Positions 1 to 7,936 are shown, numbered from the stretch's first letter. The stretch: DNA of 22,466 nt from an uncultured Collinsella sp. (GCA_902495945.1 CABUZD010000018.1:1-22466), one strand, 5' to 3'. The notes: a model not told the origin generated them from the sequence alone. Translations and numbers: made by a program.

Positions 1-890
1 ATAGAGGTGAGGCCCTGGGACACGATGGTGCCGGAGAGTTCGCGCTCGGTGGGCATACGGTCGATGGAGCCCAGGCAGGCGGCGGAGACGTCACCGATAA
101 CCTGGATGGCAACCATGGGGAACACGACGGCGAGGGTAATACAGACCTCGGGATCAAACTCGAGCGCGTAGGGCATGAGCTTGGGAAGGGCGAAGACCTG
201 AGCGGTGGCGACGCTGGAGAAGTCGATCATGCCAAAGGGGATCGAAACGATCATGCCAACGATCATGCCAAAGAACACGGACCCCAGCTTGAGCGTGCCC
301 TTGCCAAAGTTGGCGAGCGCAAAGACCACGGCGAAGGTGATAAGAGCGACGCACCAGGCCTGCGGAGTGCCCCACAGCGGCGTACCCATACCGCCGGCCA
401 TATACTTGACGGCCGTGGGATACAGCGAAACGCCGATGGAGAAGATGACCGTACCGGTCACGACGGGCGGGAACAGCCACTTAATCTTGCTGTAGGCCAG
501 ACCAAAAAGGACCGCAACGGCACCGCCGACGATCTCGCCGCCCAGCAACGCACCAAAGCTAAAGCCCGAGGCACCCATGGCCTGCAGGGCCGGCAGGAAC
601 GCGAACGAAACGCCCATGACGATGGGCAGGCCGCCGCCGATACGACGGAAGGGAGCGAAGGCCTGAAGGGCCGTGTCGATTGCCGAAAGAATGAGCGCAA
701 CCTGAATGATGTCGGTGCTCTGCTGGCTATTAAAGCCGTAGACGCCGGCCATGATGACCGCCGGGGTAATGATGCCGGCAAACGATGCCAGTACGTGCTG
801 AAGGGCACACGGGATCATTTCCTTAACGGGAGGCACGCCTTCGCGAGTGAACAGGGCTTCAGTGCCGTTCGTAACCGTCTCCTGGGTCAT
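1..890 (-). CDS. NCS2-family nucleobase (xanthine/uracil) permease, 3' truncated by window edge
   Basis: Inner-membrane symporter that should import a purine or pyrimidine base with a cation. Reading the minus strand from the ATG at 888-890 gives 296 open codons that run off base 1. The N-terminal part contains the family's TM1 motif Gln-His (ALQHVLASFAG), followed by long hydrophobic segments, a Gly-rich stretch (RRIGGGLPIVMGVSFAF) and a TM8-like stretch reading AIQVIGDVSAACLGSIDR. In XanQ/UraA-type members the TM8 position before xxGD is usually Glu; here it is Gln, which may change substrate choice or reflect another subclass. The C-terminal third, including the TM10 signature, lies outside the window. 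It is transcribed away from the YheO-like regulator at 1242. A weak GAGG/GGTGG ribosome site precedes the ATG. Family call is firm; the transported base is not known from sequence. Confidence 0.85.
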   Translation of the reverse strand, partial: MTQETVTNGTEALFTREGVPPVKEMIPCALQHVLASFAGIITPAVIMAGVYGFNSQQSTDIIQVALILSAIDTALQAFAPFRRIGGGLPIVMGVSFAFLPALQAMGASGFSFGALLGGEIVGGAVAVLFGLAYSKIKWLFPPVVTGTVIFSIGVSLYPTAVKYMAGGMGTPLWGTPQAWCVALITFAVVFALANFGKGTLKLGSVFFGMIVGMIVSIPFGMIDFSSVATAQVFALPKLMPYALEFDPEVCITLAVVFPMVAIQVIGDVSAACLGSIDRMPTERELSGTIVSQGLTS

Positions 891-1241
891 TTGACCACCA
901 ATCCTCGAAATAGTTGTTTTCGCATCTAACGCTCTATTGTGACGCAGTGCGGGGTTGAGGTTGTGCCTTCGTTGCATATCGTATTAAAGATGATTCTCAT
1001 TCTCAATAATAATTTTTTGTTATCAGACTATTCTTCAGCTGAGATAACGCATTTCCGCAGGTCAGGAAAGTGTCTGGTCAAAATAACATCTTACTTTTCT
1101 TTTGGTCAACCGTTTACCGCTAAATTCCTACCGTTCGTCTGTATTACGCAATGTACCTGCGGATATACGAGATGATGAGCAGCGTGTTACCATGATAAAA
1201 AATTGTTATGAACACTTCGATAGAACCAAAAGGAGTTGCCC
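891..1241. other. Divergent intergenic region between permease and YheO-like regulator
   Basis: This 351-base, AT-richer gap separates two divergent genes and should hold both promoters. Visible items are a Fur-box-like stretch near 989-1010, two direct TGGTCAA copies at 1075-1081 and 1103-1109, a third copy on the opposite strand just before the permease ATG (about 891-897), and an AAGGAG ribosome site at 1230-1235. I see no convincing sigma-70 promoter pair and no gene; a 78-codon open frame at 939-1175 has no ribosome site or recognisable protein. Confidence 0.6.
989..1010 (-). promoter_or_regulatory. Fur-box-like sequence
   Basis: On the minus strand the sequence reads TATTGAGAATGAGAATCATC, containing two adjacent GAGAAT hexamers followed by CATC. 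This resembles the GATAAT-type hexamer repeats of classical Fur operators. It lies about 100 bases upstream of the permease start and about 230 upstream of the regulator. Function is inference; no iron gene is visible nearby. Confidence 0.35.
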
Positions 1242-1898
1242 GTGAACGAGACCGTACGTCGCTTTTTGCCGATGGTCGATTTCCTGGAGCAGATACTCGG
1301 CAAAAACAGCGAAATCGTGCTGCACGATTTCTCGGATCCCGACCACGCCATCGTCGATATTCGCAACGGCATCGTGAGCGGCCGCAAGGTCGGCGGTCCC
1401 GCCACCGATCTGGCACTCAAGATCATGCACGACGCCAAGTATCGCGACCTGCCGTTTATTACGGGCTACGAGGGACGCGGTGCCGGTGGCAAGACGCTGG
1501 AGTCGGCGACGTACTTTATCCGTGAGGACAACAAGATCGTCGGCATGCTTTGCGTCAACACCGATCTTTCCACGATACGCTCCATCAACGCCATGACTCA
1601 GCAGCTCATGGCCTGCTTCGACGCTGTGCCAAGGCAGTCGGAGCCCGCGTCTATCGAGGTCGAAAGTCTTTCGGAGTCTACGCAGGAGCTCATCGACCGC
1701 AGTATTTCCGAGTTGCTGAGCGCGCGCGGGCTGGATGTAGCGTCGCTTGGTCAGAGCGACCGCGTTGACGTCATTCGCCACCTCAACGGCAACGGGGTGT
1801 TTATGCTCAAGGGCGCCGTGGCCTGCGCCGCCACCGCGCTGGGTATCTCGGAGCCCAGCGTCTACCGCTACCTGCAAAAAGTCCGCAAGGAAGGCTAA
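1242..1898 (+). CDS. YheO-like PAS domain / helix-turn-helix transcriptional regulator
   Basis: Predicted cytoplasmic DNA-binding regulator of the YheO family: an N-terminal PAS-like sensing domain (about residues 5-115, containing IVLHDFSDPDHAIVDIRNG and the GRGAGGKTLESATYFI region) and a C-terminal HTH_22-type domain (about 150-215, ending in ALGISEPSVYRYLQKVRKEG, a recognition-helix pattern). A frame opens at TTG 1236, but that codon touches the AAGGAG ribosome site at 1230-1235; the GTG at 1242 has a 6-base spacer and is the better start, giving 218 aa, normal for the family. It diverges from the nucleobase permease and converges on ridA, so one of these is a plausible target. The ligand is unknown; family members are usually encoded next to the genes they control. 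Confidence 0.88.
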   Translation: MNETVRRFLPMVDFLEQILGKNSEIVLHDFSDPDHAIVDIRNGIVSGRKVGGPATDLALKIMHDAKYRDLPFITGYEGRGAGGKTLESATYFIREDNKIVGMLCVNTDLSTIRSINAMTQQLMACFDAVPRQSEPASIEVESLSESTQELIDRSISELLSARGLDVASLGQSDRVDVIRHLNGNGVFMLKGAVACAATALGISEPSVYRYLQKVRKEG

Positions 1899-1910
1899 AC
1901 GTTAACCCTT

Positions 1911-1938
1911 GGGGACGGAGGGAAACGGATCATTTTTG
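1911..1938 (+). repeat. Extragenic repeat family A, copy 1
   Basis: A 28-base sequence starting GGGGACGGAGGGAAACGGAT and ending CATTTTTG. The same 28 bases recur at 2646-2673, and the first 26 recur inverted at 2600-2625. This copy lies 12 bases after the regulator's stop codon. Confidence 0.9.
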
Positions 1939-1952
1939 TCGCATCGCTTGAC

Positions 1953-1992
1953 AAAAGACCCTGCAGTTCACACGCACTGCAGGGTCTTTTTT
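1953..1992. terminator. Bidirectional intrinsic terminator between the YheO-like regulator and ridA
   Basis: A perfect 14-bp stem, AAAAGACCCTGCAG (1953-1966) with CTGCAGGGTCTTTT (1977-1990), encloses a 10-base loop. The T-run follows on the plus strand and the A-run gives a T-run on the minus strand, so it can end both convergent genes. Confidence 0.9.
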
Positions 1993-2021
1993 GCATGTCA
2001 TGTTTTGTTTTCGCCAGCGTC

Positions 2022-2399
2022 TTAGAGAGCGGCGACGACCTCGATCTCGACCAGACCGCCGGCCGGAAGAGCGGCAACCTGGAAAGCGCTGCGCGCGGGG
2101 AACGGAGCCTCGAACTTGGAAGCGTAGATCTCGTTCACGGCAGCGAAGTCGGCGATGTCGGCCAGGTAGACCGTAGTCTTGACGACATCGGCAAAGGTGG
2201 CGCCGGCAGCGGTCAGCAGGGCCTCGACGTTAGCAAGGGACTGCTTAGCCTGGGCCTCGACGCCCTCGGGCATCTTGCCGGTTGCGGGGTCGATGCCCAG
2301 CTGGCCGGACAGGAACACCATGTTGCCGGTCTGGATGCCGGGGGAATACGGGCCGATGGCTGCAGGTGCGTTATCGGAAGACACGACGGTCTTGCTCAT
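2022..2399 (-). CDS. ridA: RidA family enamine/imine deaminase
   Basis: RidA (YjgF/UK114 family) hydrolyses reactive enamine/imine intermediates released by PLP enzymes such as threonine dehydratase, giving the keto acid and ammonia. The 125-aa length is typical. Sequence marks are the N-terminal AIGPYSPGI, the VFLSGQLGIDP segment, and the C-terminal PARSAFQVAALP...VEIE, in which Arg103 corresponds to the substrate-carboxylate-binding arginine and Glu118/Glu120 to the conserved acidic site. A good ribosome site (AAGGAG, 6-base spacer) precedes the ATG at 2399. It is a single-gene unit that converges on the YheO-like regulator and shares its terminator. RidA, a PAS regulator and a base permease together hint at nitrogen or purine metabolism, but this is only context. 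Confidence 0.95.
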   Translation of the reverse strand: MSKTVVSSDNAPAAIGPYSPGIQTGNMVFLSGQLGIDPATGKMPEGVEAQAKQSLANVEALLTAAGATFADVVKTTVYLADIADFAAVNEIYASKFEAPFPARSAFQVAALPAGGLVEIEVVAAL

Positions 2400-2599
2400 G
2401 TTTTTCTCCTTACGATCAGATAGAGAGCGTGAGCGCGGCGTTCACACCGGGAGGCACAATTCGGTCTGAACACCGCGCTTGATTTGGGATAGTACTCAAG
2501 GTTTCCGCGCGATGCAAGATTATTATCACGTTGCGAGAATATTTTATCGCTCAACGGCGCCTGTCGACCGCTGAACGGCACGACCGGACGGTGAAGCTC

Positions 2600-2671
2600 A
2601 AAATGATCCGTTTCCCTCCGTCCCCATCGGATCAGGTGATCCATAGGGGACGGAGGGAAACGGATCATTTT
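2600..2671. repeat. Extragenic repeat family A, copies 2 and 3 forming a long palindrome
   Basis: The 26-base arms 2600-2625 and 2646-2671 are perfect inverted copies of the family A sequence (GGGGACGGAGGGAAACGGAT then CATTTT in the right arm). The 20-base centre holds a smaller inverted repeat, GGATCA-GG-TGATCC. The whole 72 bases can fold into one hairpin. It sits between divergent promoters, not behind a gene, so a terminator role is unlikely. Confidence 0.92.
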
Positions 2672-2739
2672 TGCTGCAAGGGCTGCTGAAGACTTTATCC
2701 TGCTTGGGCCACAGGGCTCGTCCGCCGCAACAGCACCAC

Positions 2740-2745
2740 TATACT
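2740..2745 (+). promoter_or_regulatory. Possible -10 box for the U32/RluA operon
   Basis: TATACT lies 32 bases upstream of the U32 ATG at 2778, a suitable distance. The region 17 bases further upstream (CTCGTC) is a poor -35 element, so the call is weak. Confidence 0.3.
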
Positions 2746-2777
2746 TTTGAGTATCTGAGCATTTTGAAAGGCAGGAT

Positions 2778-5273
2778 ATGACCGTAACCGCCAGTCGAAC
2801 CACCAACCGCAGACCCGAGCTCTTGGCGCCCGCCGGAGGGCCCGAGCCCTTTGCCGCCGCACTCGCCGCCGGGGCAGACGCCATCTACTGCGGCATGGGC
2901 AGCTTCAACGCCCGCCGCAAGGCCACCAACTTTACCGACGAGGCCTTTGAGCAGGCCTGCCGTGCTGCACACCTGGCCGGGTCGCGCGTCTACGTCACGG
3001 TCAACATCGTCATCAAGCAGTCCGAGATGGGCGATGCGCTGCAACTCATCCATCGCTGCTCCACGCTGGGCGCCGACGCCTTCATCATCCAGGACTGGGG
3101 CCTGTTCTTTGAGGTCAAGCGCACCATGCCCGGCATCGAGACGCATATCTCGACCCAAGCGAACATCCATGACGACCGCGGAACCCTTTGGTGCCGCGAG
3201 CAGGGCGCCGACCGCGTGACCCTCTCGCGCGAGCTTTCCATCGACGAGATTGCCGCCATTCACGATGCCGCGCCCGATGTGGACCTTGAGGTCTTTAGCC
3301 ACGGTGCCATCTGCTTTTGTTACTCGGGCCTGTGCCTGCTCTCGAGCTTTGCCATGGCGGGCCGCTCGGCCAACCGCGGCATGTGCGCCCAGCCCTGCCG
3401 CCTGCCCTACGAGCTGATCGACGAGAACGGCCGCGCGCTCTCCCCCGCCGGCCGCGAGCGCGCGCTATGCCCGCGCGACACCAACACTTCGCAGCTTGTT
3501 CGCCGTCTGTATGACGCCGGTGCCGCATCGCTCAAGCTCGAGGGCCGCATGAAGGCGCCCGATTACGTGTACTCCATCGTTGATGTGTATCGTCACGAAA
3601 TTGATGACATGCTGGCAGGGGTCGCCGTTGCCAAGGACGAGGAAGCCGCCCGCCAGCGCCAGCTCAAGCGCTGCTTCAACCGCGACTTTACGCACGCCTA
3701 TCAGGACGGCACCTCGGGCGACGAGATGATGAGCTACGAGCGCTCCAACAACCGCGGCCAGATCGTGGGCACGGTGCTGGGCAGCCGCCCGGCCAACCGC
3801 GATGTGCGAGGCCTCAAGCCCGACGACCGCCGTCGACGTGCCGCCATCGCCCGTATTGAGCTGTTTGAGCCCGTGGGCAAGGGCGACCTGCTGGAGCTTC
3901 GCCACGACGATGAGTTCGACCAATTCCTGACCACCATTGCCGCCGATGATGCCGCAGCCGGCGATATCATCGAGTGCCGCGTGCCCCGTAGCATGCCCGA
4001 GGGTTGCCGTGTGCGCGTGATTCGCAGTCAACGCGCCATTGACGCTGCCGGCGCCGCGCTCAAGCGCGATGTGCTGCGCCGCCGCGCCGTAGATGTGTCC
4101 GTCGTGGCGCGTCTGGGCGAGCCGTTTACCGTTACGCTCACCTGCTGCGACGACCCCGCGCTTACCGCCACCGCCACCGGCTTTACCGTCGAGGCCGCCA
4201 AGACCCGCGCCGTCGAGGCGGCAGACCTGGTTGAGCATGTGGGCCGCATGGGCTCTTCGCCCTTTGAGGCAGCGAGCTTTGACATTTCGCTCGACGCCGG
4301 CTGCGGTATGGGCTTCTCCGCCGTGCACAAGGTGCGCGCCGCCGCCTGTAAAGCGCTCGAGGAGGCCATTCTGGCACCGTACGAGGAGCGTGCGAAAACG
4401 CTCGAGTTGCCGGCGATTGTAACCAGTGATTCCCGCCCCGCGCCCGAGCATTACCGCGATGAGCCGCAGATTTGCGCCGCCGTCACCTCGCTCGAAGCCG
4501 CCGAGGCAGCGCGCGTGGAGGGTGCAACGCGCATCTACATGACCACCGACGCGCTCGATGCGGCCGGGCTCTCCCCCGCCGATGCATTTGAGCAGGGTAT
4601 CGTGCCTGTACTCGACGAGGTCTGCCGCGCCGTCGACCACGAGCGCGTCGATCCCTGGATCAATGCTGGAGCCACCGTCGCCGTCGGCAATATCTCCGAG
4701 CTCGCCGTAGCCGCGCATGCCGGCGCCACGGCCGAGATTCGCTCTTGCCTGCCGGTGCACAACACGCCCTGCATGGAGGCGCTTGCCGAGCGCGGAGCCG
4801 GTGCGTTTTGGCTCTCGCCCGAAATCACGCTCGACGAGATTGTCTCGCTCGGCGCCGCCGCGCCCGCGGCTCTGGGCATCACCGTCTTTGGCCGCCCGCG
4901 CGTCATGACAAGCGAGCACTGCATTCTGCAGGTTGCCAACGGCTGCATCCACGATTGCGCCAACTGCCGCCTGCGCGCCCGCAAGCTCTCGCTCAAGAAT
5001 ATCGACGGAAAGGTCATGCCCGTCCGCACCGACATCCACGGCCGCTCTCGCCTGTACGATGCCTACCCCATCGACCTCACGCCGCAGGTCCCTCAGCTGC
5101 TCGATGCCGGCGTGCGTCGTCTCATGGTAGACGGAACGCTGCTCGAGACGGATGAGGTGGGCCGTGCCGTCGCCCGCGTCCGTCGTGCCATCGAAGCAGC
5201 GCAGGCCGGCCGTAAGCCCGCCGCCCGTCTGCGCGGGGCGACCTCGGGCTGCATGTTTGTGGGAATCAGCTAA
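2778..5273 (+). CDS. U32 peptidase-family protein (RlhA-like RNA cytidine hydroxylation protein)
   Basis: 831 aa. Residues about 12-260 match the U32 core: ELLAPAGGPEPFAAALAAGADAIYCG at the start, then DWG, THISTQANIHD, and the family signature EVFSHGAICFCYSGLCLLS, followed by NRGMCAQPCRLPYEL. The cysteines of CFCYSGLC and MCAQPC fit an iron-sulfur cluster site. Characterised relatives (RlhA, TrhP) hydroxylate RNA using prephenate and iron-sulfur chemistry rather than cleaving collagen, so protease names are misleading. The middle is a large RlhA/DUF3656-like insert and the C-terminus has a second Cys group (HCILQVANGCIHDCANC). At 831 residues it is longer than E. coli RlhA (roughly 650-670). 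AAAGG precedes ATG 2778. The RluA-type gene starts 15 bases after its stop, so both are probably co-transcribed. Whether the target is 23S rRNA or tRNA cannot be told. Confidence 0.85.
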   Translation: MTVTASRTTNRRPELLAPAGGPEPFAAALAAGADAIYCGMGSFNARRKATNFTDEAFEQACRAAHLAGSRVYVTVNIVIKQSEMGDALQLIHRCSTLGADAFIIQDWGLFFEVKRTMPGIETHISTQANIHDDRGTLWCREQGADRVTLSRELSIDEIAAIHDAAPDVDLEVFSHGAICFCYSGLCLLSSFAMAGRSANRGMCAQPCRLPYELIDENGRALSPAGRERALCPRDTNTSQLVRRLYDAGAASLKLEGRMKAPDYVYSIVDVYRHEIDDMLAGVAVAKDEEAARQRQLKRCFNRDFTHAYQDGTSGDEMMSYERSNNRGQIVGTVLGSRPANRDVRGLKPDDRRRRAAIARIELFEPVGKGDLLELRHDDEFDQFLTTIAADDAAAGDIIECRVPRSMPEGCRVRVIRSQRAIDAAGAALKRDVLRRRAVDVSVVARLGEPFTVTLTCCDDPALTATATGFTVEAAKTRAVEAADLVEHVGRMGSSPFEAASFDISLDAGCGMGFSAVHKVRAAACKALEEAILAPYEERAKTLELPAIVTSDSRPAPEHYRDEPQICAAVTSLEAAEAARVEGATRIYMTTDALDAAGLSPADAFEQGIVPVLDEVCRAVDHERVDPWINAGATVAVGNISELAVAAHAGATAEIRSCLPVHNTPCMEALAERGAGAFWLSPEITLDEIVSLGAAAPAALGITVFGRPRVMTSEHCILQVANGCIHDCANCRLRARKLSLKNIDGKVMPVRTDIHGRSRLYDAYPIDLTPQVPQLLDAGVRRLMVDGTLLETDEVGRAVARVRRAIEAAQAGRKPAARLRGATSGCMFVGIS

Positions 5274-5288
5274 CCGAAAGGCTTACAC

Positions 5289-5948
5289 GTGAACGAAGAA
5301 CCTCAAGTCCTCTACTGCGACGCCTGGCTCATGGCCATCGACAAGCCCGCCGGCATGATCGTCCACGGCGACGGCACCGGCGAGCGCACGCTTACCGACT
5401 ACGCCAGCGACCTGCTGCTGGCGATGGGCGACGGCTTTGCCGCGACCGACATGCAGCCGCTCAACCGCCTGGACCGCGACACCACCGGCGTAGTGCTGTT
5501 TTCGCTCGACAAGCAGACGCAGCCCGCCTTTGACCAGATGGTCATCGACCACGCATTCGGAAAGCACTACCTGGCGCTCGCCGAGGGCAAGATCGACTGG
5601 AACGAAAAGCTCATCGACAAGCCCATCGCCCGCGACCGCCACGACAGCCGCAAGATGCGCGTCGGCGCCAGCGGCAAGCCGTCTCAAACGCGCGTGAAGG
5701 TGCTCAAGCGTCTTAAGAGCCGTCGTGGCCTGCCCACGCGCTCGTATATCGATGTCGAGCTGCTCACCGGCCGCAAGCACCAAATCCGCGTGCACCTGGC
5801 AAGCGAGCGTCATCCCCTGGTTGGCGACGACCTGTACGGCACGCCGCGTCCTTGTGGCCTCATGCTTCACGCCCACAGCGTGTCCTTCACGCATCCCGTA
5901 ACCGGCGAGCACATCCACATCGAAGCCCCCTGCCCCTGGGAGCCCTAA
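5289..5948 (+). CDS. RluA-family RNA pseudouridine synthase
   Basis: Isomerises a uridine in rRNA or tRNA to pseudouridine. The 219-aa protein is a bare catalytic domain without an N-terminal S4 domain. It has the early VLYCDAWLMAIDKPAGMIVH motif, the catalytic motif LNRLDRDTTGVV with the nucleophilic Asp, and RSYIDVELLTGRKHQIRVHLA followed by HPLVGDDLYG. The usual HRLD is NRLD here; the first residue is not the catalytic one. GTG 5289 is chosen because GAAAGG lies 7 bases upstream and the motif spacing fits. It follows the U32 gene closely, suggesting joint RNA modification. Its stop codon TAA is the first part of the AAACCACCACAA repeat. Specific target uridine unknown. Confidence 0.92.
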   Translation: MNEEPQVLYCDAWLMAIDKPAGMIVHGDGTGERTLTDYASDLLLAMGDGFAATDMQPLNRLDRDTTGVVLFSLDKQTQPAFDQMVIDHAFGKHYLALAEGKIDWNEKLIDKPIARDRHDSRKMRVGASGKPSQTRVKVLKRLKSRRGLPTRSYIDVELLTGRKHQIRVHLASERHPLVGDDLYGTPRPCGLMLHAHSVSFTHPVTGEHIHIEAPCPWEP

Positions 5949-6014
5949 ACCACCACAATGGGGACAGGTTTATTTTGGCAGGTTTTATCTGGGCAAACGT
6001 CAAAACCACCACAA
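5947..6014 (+). repeat. Extragenic repeat family B, direct pair
   Basis: AAACCACCACAA occurs at 5947-5958 and again at 6003-6014, 56 bases apart. The first copy continues with TGGGGACAGGTTTATTTTGG; the second continues with AGGTTCCTGCCCC, which on the other strand reads GGGGCAGGAACCT. The first copy begins inside the TAA stop of the pseudouridine synthase gene. Confidence 0.8.
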
Positions 6015-6037
6015 AGGTTCCTGCCCCTTCGCGGTGG
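6002..6037 (-). terminator. Probable intrinsic terminator for the DeoR-type regulator
   Basis: Inverted arms CCACCACAAAGG (6006-6017) and CCTTCGCGGTGG (6026-6037) pair at 10 of 12 positions around an 8-base loop. On the minus strand the stem is followed by TTTT (plus AAAA 6002-6005), as expected for the regulator ending at 6064. Part of repeat family B. Confidence 0.65.
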
Positions 6038-6063
6038 CTTTGGCTTTAGCCCGTCCCCTGCTG

Positions 6064-6810
6064 TTAGACCGTGATGACGTTGTCCATCGACTGGTACTTG
6101 GCTGGCACCTCGCCCGCGGTGATGATCGTTGCATCGCGAAAGTCCGCGAACTTGACGGGCGCCACCATGCCAAATTTACTGGCGTCCGAGATTACGAAGC
6201 GCTTTGCCGTATGGCGCATCGAGATACGCTTTACTTGCGCCTCCTCGATATCGGGCGCCGTGAAGCCCTGCTCGGCGGCAATGCCGTTAGAACCCCAAAA
6301 GCCGCAGTTGAAGTTATAGCGGTCCAGGGTTGCCAAGGCATCGGGACCGACGAGCGCCTCGGTCTCGGGCTTGAGCTCGCCGCCTAGCACCACGGTGCGC
6401 ATACCGCGCAGGGCGAGATGCTGAGCATGGAGCACGGAATCGGTCACATAGGTGACACCCTCAAGGCGCGGAAGATGCTCGATGAGCTTGAGGGTCGTGG
6501 AGCCCGAATCGATATACACAAAGCTATCGGGCTCCACCAGGGCCGCGGCACGGGCGCAGATGCGCTCCTTGTCATCGTTATGGAGATCACTGCGCTCGCC
6601 GATCGTCAGGTCGCGCGTCACATGCGCGCGCTCCAGACTCGTCGCGCCTCCGTGTACCTTGGCGATACGGTGTGCGCGGTCGAGCGTCTGCAGGTCGCGC
6701 CGAATGGTAGACGCCGTCACGCCCAGGGCCTCAGCAAGCTCCGGCACGGTAACCGAGCCGGCCTGCTGCACCATCGACACGATCGCGTTGAGCCTATCTT
6801 CCGCAAGCAT
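6064..6810 (-). CDS. DeoR/GlpR-family transcriptional repressor
   Basis: 248 aa, normal for the family. The N-terminal winged helix-turn-helix (about residues 1-55: ERLNAIVSMVQQ-like start, VTVPELAEALGVTASTIRRDLQTLDRAHRIAKVHGGA) binds DNA. The C-terminal DeoR sensor domain contains FVYIDSGSTTLKLIEHL, VTDSVLHA, VLGGELKPETEALVGPDA and GFTAPDIEEAQVKR, which in relatives bind a phosphorylated sugar or polyol. GAGGAG lies before ATG 6810, inside the end of the oxidoreductase gene; only 3 bases separate that stop from this start, so the two genes form an operon with translational coupling. Auto-repression through the palindrome at 7949-7966 is likely. The sugar effector is unknown. Confidence 0.93.
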   Translation of the reverse strand: MLAEDRLNAIVSMVQQAGSVTVPELAEALGVTASTIRRDLQTLDRAHRIAKVHGGATSLERAHVTRDLTIGERSDLHNDDKERICARAAALVEPDSFVYIDSGSTTLKLIEHLPRLEGVTYVTDSVLHAQHLALRGMRTVVLGGELKPETEALVGPDALATLDRYNFNCGFWGSNGIAAEQGFTAPDIEEAQVKRISMRHTAKRFVISDASKFGMVAPVKFADFRDATIITAGEVPAKYQSMDNVITV

Positions 6811-6813
6811 CGC

Positions 6814-7893
6814 TTACTCCTCCTCGGGGTACACGACTCCCCAATCGGCGCGGAGCTTGGTCATCAGATCCATAACATCAGAAGCATAGCCTAGAAGCTC
6901 GCGCTTCGAATCATCGCCAGCAACGGCCTTCTCCAGGTCGGCCATCTCGTAGCACAGTGCGTAGGCTTCGGTGCCAGCGTGGACCTCCTCACGGTGACCG
7001 TCCGCAGTCCACACGATGGTCGCATGGTCGGCGCGCGGATACTCGTTGACCTCGATATAGCACTTATCGAAACTGATGACCGAGCGCTTGGGCTGTTTGG
7101 AGTGGAGCGTAAGGCTCACGACGCCCAGCTGCTGCTCAGCATTACGGCAGACAATGCCACCCGCAACGTCAACGCCAGTCTCGCAGGTATTGCCCAGCGA
7201 GACGACCTCGGCGGGTTGGCTGGCCATAAACAGGCGCATGACGGAGAGCGCATACACGCCAATGTCGAGCATGGCGCCGCCGGCAAGGCTACGGTTGTAG
7301 AAACGATTGGTCAGATCGCCGTACTCCTTGTAGCTGCCAAAGTTGAGCTGAGCGAGATTCATGTGGCCAAACTCGCCAGCATCCATGCGACGGCGCAGCT
7401 CCTGATACAGCGGCATGTGAAGCACCGTGGTGGCGTCCATAAGGACCACGTTGTGCTCGTCGGCGATGGCACGGGCCTCGTCGAGCTCGGCAGAGTTAAG
7501 GGTAATGGCCTTCTCGCAGAGCACATGCTTGCCGGCGGCCAACGCGGCACGCAGATAGGTGATATGCGTGTTGTGCGGCGTGGTGATATAGACGGCGTCG
7601 ATGTCCGGATCGGCGTAGAGGTCCTCAACCGTCTCGTACACCTTCTCGACGCCATACTGCTCGGCAAAAGACTGGGCCTTGGACAGCGTACGGTTGGCGA
7701 CACCCGCGAGTTTGCGGCCGGCCAGAGCGAGGGACTGGGCCATCTGGTTGGCGATAACGCCGCACCCGATCACGGCCCAGCGGAGCTCGGGGGCCGTAAA
7801 GATATCATCGGGGAACGGCTGATCCTGGACCGAGGCAAACGCCGCCTTTGCGGCTGCCTCGGCGTCGAGCGGAGCCTGTTTGGAATCTGCCAT
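6814..7893 (-). CDS. Gfo/Idh/MocA-family NAD(P)-dependent oxidoreductase
   Basis: Probable sugar or polyol dehydrogenase. After an N-terminal extension of about 38 residues, the Rossmann nucleotide-binding motif appears as LRWAVIGCGVIANQMAQSLA, then VYITTPHNTHITYLRAALAAGKHVLCEKAITLN, where Lys of the usual EKP motif is kept and Pro is Ala, and GGAMLDIGVYALSVMRLF in the C-terminal domain. Two ATGs (7896 and 7893) follow GGAGG; the second gives a 6-base spacer and is preferred, giving 359 aa, while the first would add one Met. It is the first gene of an operon with the DeoR-type regulator, which suggests that the regulator controls use of this enzyme's substrate. Substrate cannot be named. Confidence 0.92.
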   Translation of the reverse strand: MADSKQAPLDAEAAAKAAFASVQDQPFPDDIFTAPELRWAVIGCGVIANQMAQSLALAGRKLAGVANRTLSKAQSFAEQYGVEKVYETVEDLYADPDIDAVYITTPHNTHITYLRAALAAGKHVLCEKAITLNSAELDEARAIADEHNVVLMDATTVLHMPLYQELRRRMDAGEFGHMNLAQLNFGSYKEYGDLTNRFYNRSLAGGAMLDIGVYALSVMRLFMASQPAEVVSLGNTCETGVDVAGGIVCRNAEQQLGVVSLTLHSKQPKRSVISFDKCYIEVNEYPRADHATIVWTADGHREEVHAGTEAYALCYEMADLEKAVAGDDSKRELLGYASDVMDLMTKLRADWGVVYPEEE

Positions 7894-7936
7894 CATGTGC
7901 CTCCTGAGTCATCGGAAGTCCTTCATTTCCAACAGC

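Larger units (their letters stand above)
2400..2777. other. Divergent intergenic region between ridA and the U32 protein gene
   Basis: The 378-base gap carries the ridA promoter side (AT-rich around 2510-2550), the inverted pair of family A repeats at 2600-2671, and a short upstream stretch before the U32 gene with TATACT at 2740-2745. No gene is visible; open frames across it are shadows with no ribosome site. Confidence 0.6.

Noticed and set aside
891..1000. Purine riboswitch upstream of the nucleobase permease
   Set aside because: No paired P1-P2-P3 arrangement or conserved purine-aptamer core was found in the short leader.
939..1175. 78-codon plus-strand frame
   Set aside because: Falls in AT-richer regulatory DNA, lacks a ribosome site, and the protein resembles nothing.
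3465..5039. 524-codon open frame on the minus strand
   Set aside because: It is fully antisense to the U32 gene, which has clear motifs and a ribosome site; long antisense frames are common in GC-rich DNA.
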